A DNA stretch of 5,356 nucleotides from Candidatus Altarchaeales archaeon (lineage in GTDB: Archaea > Altiarchaeota > Altiarchaeia > IMC4 > SCGC-AAA252-I15), in the NCBI GenBank assembly GCA_016867655.1, contig VGJA01000080.1:1-5356 (forward strand). Reading direction: 5' to 3'. The notes beneath the pieces are model-generated. The model did not search any database, was not told where the DNA came from, and worked only from the letters and a program-made list of their open reading frames with translations. Below, one piece after another: positions 1 to 4,326 of the stretch; within the stretch, counting starts at the first letter, position 1, and each line of letters opens with the position of its first letter. The position numbers were made by a program, and so were the translations under genes.

Positions 1-78
1 TAATACTTTGAAGTTTTTTCGTCTGCTCCTGCAGGTCTTGGGTTGTATTCTATTATCCTTCTTCTGTGGGTTCACCAT
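1..78 (-). CDS. Partial N-terminus of an unidentified protein downstream of proA
   Basis: An ATG at 78-76 overlaps the end of proA in the string ATGGTGA, so the first codons are shared with the proA stop. The frame stays open for 26 codons to the left edge. The N-terminus is basic and polar (MVNPQKKDNRIQ...), and the last visible residues are KNFKVL, which would suit the first beta strand of a Rossmann-type domain. The tight overlap is what one expects of a translationally coupled third gene of the proBA unit, and proC (pyrroline-5-carboxylate reductase) would be a logical partner, but nothing visible proves that. A GTG at 75-73 is an alternative start. A second frame, in phase with proA, is also open beyond the proA stop but has no start codon. 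No Shine-Dalgarno sequence is apparent. The short length makes this call tentative. Confidence 0.38.
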   Translation of the reverse strand, partial: MVNPQKKDNRIQPKTCRSRRKNFKVL

Positions 79-1376
79 TTTTTGTTGATTTTTTTGTGGG
101 TGTATTTTCTGGCGTTTTTTCCGATGTAGTGCCTAACCACCTGTCCATTGCCTTCCAGAACATACTTATAAGTCGTGAGGCCTTCCAATCCTACAGGCCC
201 TCTCGCATGAAACTTGTTAGTGCTAATGCCCACTTCAGCGCCCAAACCATATCTATAGCCGTCTGCAAAACGAGTTGAACAGTTGTGCATTACGCTGGAG
301 CTGTCGACTTCTTGCAGGAATTTTCTCGCATTCTTTTTGCTTTCAGTCAATATTGCATCAGTGTGATGGCTGCCATACTTGTTGATGTGCTCTATTGCTT
401 CTTCCACGCCTGAAACCACTTTTATTGAAATAATAAGGTCGTTGTATTCAGCATGCCAGTCCTCTACAGTTGCTTTTTTGGTCTTGAAGCCTGCAAGAAT
501 CTTTTTGGCTTTGTCGTCCACCCTCAACTCAACCCCCGCCTTGATGTATTCCACTGCCATCTTGGGCAGGAATCTGTCTGCAATCTTTTCATCCACCAAA
601 AGAGTTTCTATGGCATTGCAGACTGCAGGATACTGCACCTTGGCGTCAAAACACACATTGACGGCAGAGTCTATTTTCGCGTCTCTGTCCACGTAGGCAT
701 GGCAGATGCCTTCAGAATGCCCCAAAACGGGAATCTTGGTGTTGTTTTGTATGTATTCAACAAGACTCCTGCTGCCTCTTGGAATGATCAAGTCTATGTA
801 TTCTTTCAGCGCAAGCATTTCTTTTATGTCTTTTCTGGTTTCAACCAACTGCAGCCAGCCTGCAGGCACACCAGCTTTTTCAGACGCTTCCTTAATCAAC
901 TGGTAGAGTATTTTATTCGAGTTGGCTGCCTCACTGCCGCCCTTGAGGATGACAGCATTGCCAGACTTCAAACAGAGGGATGTTATCTGTGGAATTACGT
1001 CAGGCCTGGACTCGAAGATAAAGCCGATGACGCCAATTGGTGTGGAAACTTTGTAGAGTATCAAGCCTTTGTCCAATTCTGTTGCAGACAACGTTTTTCC
1101 AACAGGATCCTCCAGTCTTGCAACGCTTTTGACATATCCTGCCATGCCTTCTATTTTTTCTGAACTCAACTCCAGCCTTGCAAGCATTGCCCTTGGCATG
1201 CCAGCTTTCTCCGCATTCCTAACGTCTATATCATTTGCCTCAAGAATTTTTTGCTTGTTGCTTGAGATGGCCTCTGCTATCGTCAAAAGCGCCTTATTTT
1301 TCACCTTAGTTTGCAAGCATGCTGAATTCAGGAATGCCTTCCTGGCCATCAAAGCTTTTTCCAAAACTGTTTTCAT
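72..1376 (-). CDS. proA: Glutamate-5-semialdehyde dehydrogenase (gamma-glutamyl phosphate reductase)
   Basis: This enzyme reduces gamma-glutamyl phosphate to glutamate-5-semialdehyde with NADPH, the second step of proline synthesis from glutamate in the cytosol. The 434-residue protein is an aldehyde-dehydrogenase-superfamily member. It shows the ProA motifs PIGVIGFIFESRPDV (113-127), LKGGSEA (144-150), IIPRGS (197-202), LGHSEGICHAYVD (218-230), the catalytic cysteine C253 in YPAVCNA, and the C-terminal GAEVGIST...HARGPVGLEGLTTYKY region (379-404). Bacterial ProA proteins are about 415-420 residues, so this is full length plus a lysine/arginine-rich tail of roughly 15 residues. The start at 1376 is chosen because it lies 2 bp after the proB stop and places the catalytic cysteine at the usual position near 255. 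An upstream in-frame ATG at 1400 would add eight residues and overlap proB by 22 bp. Identity is secure; the exact start is slightly uncertain. Confidence 0.96.
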   Translation of the reverse strand: MKTVLEKALMARKAFLNSACLQTKVKNKALLTIAEAISSNKQKILEANDIDVRNAEKAGMPRAMLARLELSSEKIEGMAGYVKSVARLEDPVGKTLSATELDKGLILYKVSTPIGVIGFIFESRPDVIPQITSLCLKSGNAVILKGGSEAANSNKILYQLIKEASEKAGVPAGWLQLVETRKDIKEMLALKEYIDLIIPRGSRSLVEYIQNNTKIPVLGHSEGICHAYVDRDAKIDSAVNVCFDAKVQYPAVCNAIETLLVDEKIADRFLPKMAVEYIKAGVELRVDDKAKKILAGFKTKKATVEDWHAEYNDLIISIKVVSGVEEAIEHINKYGSHHTDAILTESKKNARKFLQEVDSSSVMHNCSTRFADGYRYGLGAEVGISTNKFHARGPVGLEGLTTYKYVLEGNGQVVRHYIGKNARKYTHKKINKKW

Positions 1377-1378
1377 TT

Positions 1379-2473
1379 TCAGGTTAAAACCATGTTGCAT
1401 CTGGAAACCACTTCATTCGAACCCTTACAGCCCAAAACTCTGGCTATCTCGGAAGTCTTTTTGCCTGCAATCCGCTCCACATCAACATTCGAGTAATTGG
1501 TTATCCCTCTTGCTACGTCCAACTTATTTTTGTCCACTATGCTCACCGTGTCGCCCTTCTTGAAATTACCTTCCACTTTCACTATGCCAGAGGGCAAGAG
1601 ACTGCAACCTTTCTCCAAAAGCGCCTTCCTGGCACCGTCGTCCACCACAATCTTGCCTTTGACTTTCGAAGTAAAGCAAATCCAGTGCTGTCTGTCAGAC
1701 AGCTTGCCGGAGGCTTTAAACAAAGTAGAGTCTTCTGAAACCAAGGAGTCTTTGCCCAAAGAAGTGACTATCATTGATATTCCAGCCTGCATTGTTTTTC
1801 TGGCAGCCTGCAATTTGGTTTTCATGCCGCCCCTGCCTAAAGCAGAAGTTCCACCACAATATTCTTCTATCTCCCTTGTGATCTTCTCCACAACCGGAAT
1901 CAACTCCGCTTTTTTATTCTCCTTTGGATCGCCAGCATGCAAGCCAGACTCTGAAATCAAAACCAAAAGGTCAGCTTCCATGTTGACCGCAACCAAAGCT
2001 GAAAGGTTGTCATTGTCACCCAACTTTATTTCATCCACAGCAACAGTATCATTCTCGTTTATGACTGGAATGACGTTCATTTTGAGCAAAGTGTTTATGG
2101 TATTCCTCAAGTTCAGGTATCTGTTCCTCTCCTCAAAGTCTTCGTAAGTCAGCAAAACCTGCGCAACCGTTTGGTCATACTCGCCAAAACACTTTCCATA
2201 AGACTTCATCAACTCATTCTGGCCGACAGCTGCAGTAGCCTGCAACATCTTGACGTCCCTAGGCCTCTGCTTCAAATCCAATTTAGACATGCCAGCGCCA
2301 ATCGCTCCAGAAGAAACCAAAATCAGTTCCTTACCTTCCTTTTTCAAGGCCATCAACCTGTCAACCAAATTCTTAACCTTCCTCACGCTAAGCCTATTGC
2401 TCTCGGTGAGATTACTAGTGCCAACCTTCACCACAACACGCCTAGCCTTCCTTAACGCATCCAGTGCATTCAT
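1379..2473 (-). CDS. proB: Glutamate 5-kinase with C-terminal PUA domain
   Basis: This enzyme phosphorylates the gamma-carboxylate of glutamate with ATP, the committed and usually proline-inhibited step of proline synthesis. The 364-residue protein matches the usual full length of about 367. The amino-acid-kinase domain occupies roughly residues 8-260: VVVKVGTSNLT (13-23, with K16), VSSGAIGAGM (53-62), VINENDTVA (137-145), LGDNDNLSALVA (151-162) and ALGRGGMKTKLQAA (211-224, with the conserved lysine K218). A PUA domain follows at about 273-357, starting KGKIVVDDGA. The PUA domain is typical of many ProB enzymes but not all. The start gives MNALDALRKARRVVVKVG, and AAGGGTAGGAA stands immediately upstream. 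proA follows 2 bp after the stop, so the two are surely co-transcribed and probably translationally coupled. The PIN toxin gene ends 63 bp upstream on the same strand. Confidence 0.97.
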   Translation of the reverse strand: MNALDALRKARRVVVKVGTSNLTESNRLSVRKVKNLVDRLMALKKEGKELILVSSGAIGAGMSKLDLKQRPRDVKMLQATAAVGQNELMKSYGKCFGEYDQTVAQVLLTYEDFEERNRYLNLRNTINTLLKMNVIPVINENDTVAVDEIKLGDNDNLSALVAVNMEADLLVLISESGLHAGDPKENKKAELIPVVEKITREIEEYCGGTSALGRGGMKTKLQAARKTMQAGISMIVTSLGKDSLVSEDSTLFKASGKLSDRQHWICFTSKVKGKIVVDDGARKALLEKGCSLLPSGIVKVEGNFKKGDTVSIVDKNKLDVARGITNYSNVDVERIAGKKTSEIARVLGCKGSNEVVSRCNMVLT

Positions 2474-2502
2474 TTCCTACCCTTACTAATGGGAAAAACA
2501 CG

Positions 2503-2509
2503 TTAATAA
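2503..2509 (-). promoter_or_regulatory. Possible TATA box for proBA
   Basis: On the minus strand the spacer between the PIN gene and proB contains TTATTAA, 30-36 bases before the proB ATG. An archaeal TATA box about 26 bases from the transcription start would predict a very short leader of around seven bases. The match is weak, and the promoter is inferred from position and base composition only. A T5 run follows at 2499-2495 on the same strand and could instead act as a weak oligo-T terminator of the upstream toxin-antitoxin transcript. Confidence 0.35.
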
Positions 2510-2541
2510 CACTACTTTTAGCAGATGATGTAAACACTACT
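2508..2541. repeat. 9-bp direct repeat in the PIN-proB spacer
   Basis: AACACTACT occurs at 2508-2516 and again at 2533-2541 on the plus strand (AGTAGTGTT on the minus strand), with starts 25 bp apart. The first copy abuts the candidate proB TATA box and the second overlaps the stop codon of the PIN gene. It could be a paired regulator site, or chance. Confidence 0.5.
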
Positions 2542-3013
2542 CCAGCAGCCATTTTTCCAGCTCCTCATTCATCCTAAAACGGTCCTTCTCCTTCAAGTCA
2601 ACCACGATTTTTTCAAGCTCTTTTTTGCTTAACATCTTTTTCATAGCAGCGCGCTTTAGCATCGCCAAAGTCCCAGTGTATTGGACGCCTTTTTCTTTTG
2701 CGTGCCTGCGAGCGTCTCTGTCGTCCATAACCGCGATTGCATTCATCTTTAAAGCCAAATTTAAAACGCCTTGCTCGCCTTCATCCAGATTGCCAGCCTG
2801 CCTGCTTAGCTTGACTTTCACTATACTAATCCAGCTGTCTCCCTGCTTGCCGGATTTGAATGATACTGCATCCCCCAAACGATTGCCTATCTCGCGGTAC
2901 ACTGTGTCAGGAATGTAGACTTCATGGCCTGAAAGCAGCTTTTTCAGCAGCTTTAATCTGCCTATGTTTATGAAGGCGGACAAGACGCTCGTGTCTAACA
3001 CTATTTTAGTCAT
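2537..3013 (-). CDS. PIN-domain ribonuclease toxin, DUF3368 type (VapC-like)
   Basis: This is a predicted metal-dependent RNase and the toxin of a type II toxin-antitoxin pair. The 158-residue protein begins with the PIN strand and first acid (IVLDTSVLSAF, D7) and has YIPDTVYREI with E41. It then has LDEGEQGVLNLAL (76-88, with E78 and E80), VMDDRDARRHAKEKGV (95-110, with D97, D98 and D100) and the YTGTLAMLKRA segment (112-122). The order LD-x-GE, then DDRxxRRxA, then tGTLxxLxxA is characteristic of the DUF3368 branch of PIN proteins rather than of classical VapC. The acidic active-site residues appear complete, so the enzyme is probably active. The ATG overlaps the antitoxin stop in ATGA, showing translational coupling with antitoxin made first. 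The target RNA cannot be told from sequence. Confidence 0.87.
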   Translation of the reverse strand: MTKIVLDTSVLSAFINIGRLKLLKKLLSGHEVYIPDTVYREIGNRLGDAVSFKSGKQGDSWISIVKVKLSRQAGNLDEGEQGVLNLALKMNAIAVMDDRDARRHAKEKGVQYTGTLAMLKRAAMKKMLSKKELEKIVVDLKEKDRFRMNEELEKWLLE

Positions 3014-3339
3014 AGTATTTTTCCGGCTACTTGAAGGTCTTCTTCAGCTTCACTCAAACTTTCGGGCCCGCTTCTTATGGGAATCTGGCGTTCAGAAAGG
3101 ATTTCTTTCATCTTCTCGTAACCCTGGCCTGAAAGCTCTGCAGCCTTGCCCAAGGAGATATCGCCTTTCCGGTACAGTTCAACAGACATTTCAAGATTCT
3201 TTTTCCGCAATCCTTCCAAGTACTCTCTCAAAGCTTCTCTGATAAGCTCGCTGCGGTTGTCAAAGAAGCCGCTTTTCACATACAAGTCTGCTTCTTCTTT
3301 AATGCGTTCCGGGATTTTGATGTAAATGGGTTCTGACAT
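3010..3339 (-). CDS. Antitoxin: ribbon-helix-helix domain joined to a UPF0175-type domain
   Basis: This 109-residue protein is the predicted partner that neutralises the PIN toxin and represses its own promoter. Residues 3-42 read as a ribbon-helix-helix (CopG-like) DNA-binding domain: the strand PIYIKIPERI is followed by a helix, then NRSELIREALREYL with the typical S-x-x-I-R-x-A signature. Residues about 53-102 resemble UPF0175, a small helix-turn-helix-like family: VELYRKGDISLGKAAELSG (53-71), then KEILSERQIPI (78-88) and an acidic tail. Start choice: an ATG at 3387 would add 16 residues rich in Tyr, His and Ile that overlie the TATA box. The ATG at 3339 instead has AGGTGAT (a strong match to the archaeal anti-Shine-Dalgarno) four bases upstream, so it is preferred. 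UPF0175 paired with DUF3368 PIN toxins is a recognised toxin-antitoxin combination in prokaryotes. Confidence 0.85.
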   Translation of the reverse strand: MSEPIYIKIPERIKEEADLYVKSGFFDNRSELIREALREYLEGLRKKNLEMSVELYRKGDISLGKAAELSGQGYEKMKEILSERQIPIRSGPESLSEAEEDLQVAGKIL

Positions 3340-3343
3340 GTGT

Positions 3344-3350
3344 ATCACCT
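3344..3350 (-). promoter_or_regulatory. Shine-Dalgarno site of the antitoxin gene
   Basis: AGGTGAT on the minus strand ends four bases before the ATG at 3339 and matches the 3' end of archaeal 16S rRNA (AUCACCU). It is the clearest ribosome binding site in the window, and it decides the start of the antitoxin against the upstream ATG at 3387. Confidence 0.75.
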
Positions 3351-3356
3351 GTATAT

Positions 3357-3366
3357 TACATATGTA
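3357..3366. promoter_or_regulatory. Palindromic candidate operator of the toxin-antitoxin operon
   Basis: TACATATGTA is a perfect 10-bp palindrome lying between the TATA box and the Shine-Dalgarno site of the antitoxin. An overlapping inverted repeat, ATATG-TAGTG-CATAT, spans 3360-3374 and reaches into the TATA box. RHH antitoxins usually bind such short symmetric sites as dimers of dimers, so this position would block transcription initiation. The role is inferred from position and symmetry. Confidence 0.5.
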
Positions 3367-3371
3367 GTGCA

Positions 3372-3379
3372 TATATAAA
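3372..3379 (-). promoter_or_regulatory. TATA box of the toxin-antitoxin operon
   Basis: On the minus strand TTTATATA is a near-ideal archaeal TATA box. Counting about 26 bases from its centre puts the transcription start near 3350, at the edge of the AGGTGAT ribosome binding site. This gives a leader of about 10 bases that still carries the Shine-Dalgarno site. Confidence 0.65.
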
Positions 3380-3385
3380 TATGAC

Positions 3386-3404
3386 AAAACAGCTAAAAAC
3401 AGCT
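3386..3404. repeat. Tandem 9-bp repeat with a 10-bp period in the divergent promoter region
   Basis: AAAACAGCT occurs at 3386-3394 and 3396-3404, one helical turn apart, in the region between the divergent antitoxin and small-protein genes. Such same-face spacing would suit a regulator binding two adjacent sites. It could also be chance in an A-rich stretch. Confidence 0.5.
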
Positions 3405-3410
3405 TAATAC
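3403..3410 (+). promoter_or_regulatory. Weak candidate TATA box for the small protein-dph6 unit
   Basis: CTTAATAC is centred about 38 bases before the ATG at 3445 and would predict a leader of around 12 bases. The match is poor. The stretch 3411-3444 shows no Shine-Dalgarno sequence. Confidence 0.22.
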
Positions 3411-3444
3411 GCCAAACAACCCATAATAGTAGCAGTAAACCAAA

Positions 3445-3597
3445 ATGAGCGACATTGAAGAAGCTGCGGAAAAGATTGAAGAAGCTGGAAAGGTTGCTGC
3501 AGGCGGTCTCTTAGGCATAATACCCGGCATACTGGGATTGTCTCTAACTTTGAAAGGCATTGAATACATGACTAAAGAAGAAGAGAGTAAAGAGTAA
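3445..3597 (+). CDS. Small unrecognised membrane-like protein, 50 residues
   Basis: I do not recognise this protein. It starts MSDIEEAAEKIEEAGKV, an acidic amphipathic helix with a seven-residue repeat (IEEAAEK, then IEEAGKV). A glycine-rich hydrophobic segment follows at about residues 18-36 (AAGGLLGIIPGILGLSLTL), long enough to cross or insert into a membrane and containing a central proline. It ends in a charged tail (KGIEYMTKEEESKE). The layout of a soluble helix, a single hydrophobic segment and a charged tail suggests a small single-pass or surface-associated membrane protein. Support for coding: no stop codon from the ATG to TAA, coherent residue patterning, and placement 22 bp before dph6 on the same strand in a region otherwise without a gene. 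A link to diphthamide synthesis is not implied by the sequence. A membrane-active peptide encoded beside the toxin-antitoxin pair is another possibility. Confidence 0.7.
   Translation: MSDIEEAAEKIEEAGKVAAGGLLGIIPGILGLSLTLKGIEYMTKEEESKE
3454..3487 (+). repeat. Internal 13-bp repeat encoding a heptad
   Basis: ATTGAAGAAGCTG occurs at 3454-3466 and 3475-3487, exactly 21 bases (seven codons) apart, within the small protein gene. It encodes IEEA twice in the same helical phase. The identical codons suggest a recent short tandem duplication. Confidence 0.75.
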
Positions 3598-3619
3598 ACC
3601 ATCAGGCATACAGTAAAAG

Positions 3620-4288
3620 ATGAAGCTAGCAGTCTTATTCTCAGGAGGCAAGGACTCAAACTACGCGTTATACTGGGCTTTAAACCAGGGGTTTGAAGTA
3701 AAGTATTTGGTCAGCGTTATTCCGGAAAGAGATGACAGCTACATGTTCCACAAGCCGTGCATTGAGCATGTTAGAATGCAAGCCAAAGCCATTGGGATAC
3801 CACTAATACAAGAGAATGTCTCTGGCGTTAAGGAAAAAGAGGTCAGAGAGCTTGAAGACATTCTTGCAAGCCTGCACGTAGACGGAATAGTCTCTGGCGC
3901 AGTAGCTTCCGAATACCAGAAAACCAGGATAGACAGCATCTGTGAGAAACTTGGCTTGAAATCGTATGCTCCATTGTGGGGAGTAAACCAGGAGAAAGTC
4001 TTGGAAGACATAATAAACGCAGGCTTTGAAGTCATAATCGTGGGAATAGCAGCTGAAGGATTAAGCGAAAAATGGCTGGGCAGAAAAATAAACCACGAAA
4101 GCCTGCAAGAACTGAAAAAAATAAGCGAAAAACACGGCATACACCTCGCAGGAGAAGGAGGAGAATACGAAACCTATGTAACAAACGGACCAACATTCAA
4201 AAAAAAGATAATAATCAAGGAAACTGAGAAAAAAATGAATACGCCCAACACAGGAACACTAAAAATAAAAAAAGCTGAATTAACCTAG
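3620..4288 (+). CDS. dph6: Diphthine-ammonia ligase (ATP-dependent PP-loop amidase)
   Basis: Dph6 performs the last step of diphthamide synthesis, amidating diphthine on the modified histidine of archaeal elongation factor 2 using ATP and ammonium. The 222-residue protein has the N-terminal PP-loop SGGKDS (8-13) followed by NYALYWAL. It also has the family signature GAVASEYQKTRIDSICEKLG (93-112) followed by LKSYAPLW, the VGIAAEGLSEKWLGR segment (141-155), and HLAGEGGEYETYV (175-187). Length and motif order agree with stand-alone archaeal Dph6 proteins of about 220-230 residues. No C-terminal extension of the kind found in many eukaryotic homologues is present. The ATG directly precedes KLAVLFSGGKDS, the expected N-terminus. 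It lies 22 bp after the small protein gene, so co-transcription is likely. The 3' half is rich in AAA and ATA codons. Confidence 0.95.
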   Translation: MKLAVLFSGGKDSNYALYWALNQGFEVKYLVSVIPERDDSYMFHKPCIEHVRMQAKAIGIPLIQENVSGVKEKEVRELEDILASLHVDGIVSGAVASEYQKTRIDSICEKLGLKSYAPLWGVNQEKVLEDIINAGFEVIIVGIAAEGLSEKWLGRKINHESLQELKKISEKHGIHLAGEGGEYETYVTNGPTFKKKIIIKETEKKMNTPNTGTLKIKKAELT

Positions 4289-4296
4289 ATTCTTGA

Positions 4297-4305
4297 TTTA
4301 TTTAT
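4297..4305 (+). promoter_or_regulatory. TATA box of the aminotransferase gene
   Basis: TTTATTTAT is centred at 4301, 26 bases before the ATG at 4327. This is the spacing expected between an archaeal TATA box and the transcription start, so transcription probably begins at or next to the start codon and gives a leaderless mRNA. The absence of a Shine-Dalgarno sequence before the ATG agrees. Confidence 0.55.
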
Positions 4306-4326
4306 CTTCTATTCGAATATTTGGGT

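Noticed and set aside
1..129. Hydrophobic plus-strand frame near the left edge (LYSIILLLWVHHFLL...)
   Set aside because: It begins right after a stop at position 1 and has no ATG start. Its hydrophobicity follows from being the complement of the lysine-rich proA tail.
453..1163. Long plus-strand open frame of 236 codons antisense to proA
   Set aside because: It lies wholly opposite a confidently identified gene. Its composition is rich in Phe, Cys, His and Arg, as expected from reading A-rich codons backwards, and no family motif is visible.
1377..1400. Longer proA start at the ATG at 1400
   Set aside because: It overlaps proB by 22 bp and moves the catalytic cysteine from 253 to 261, away from the usual position near 255. 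It is still possible, but less likely.
1069..2147. Other plus-strand open frames opposite proA and proB (1069-1563 and 1497-2147)
   Set aside because: They overlap each other and the real genes, have serine- and phenylalanine-rich shadow composition, and lack promoter or ribosome-binding signals.
3340..3387. Longer antitoxin start at the ATG at 3387
   Set aside because: It would translate through the TATA box and operator, and lacks a ribosome binding site, while the ATG at 3339 has AGGTGAT at ideal spacing.
3393..3659. Minus-strand open frame opposite the small protein gene
   Set aside because: It runs through the divergent promoter region and into the start of dph6, and its sequence is the serine- and leucine-rich mirror of the plus-strand gene.
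4289..4326. Terminator between dph6 and the aminotransferase
   Set aside because: No hairpin or clear oligo-T run is present; the T-rich stretch is better read as the TATA box of the next gene.
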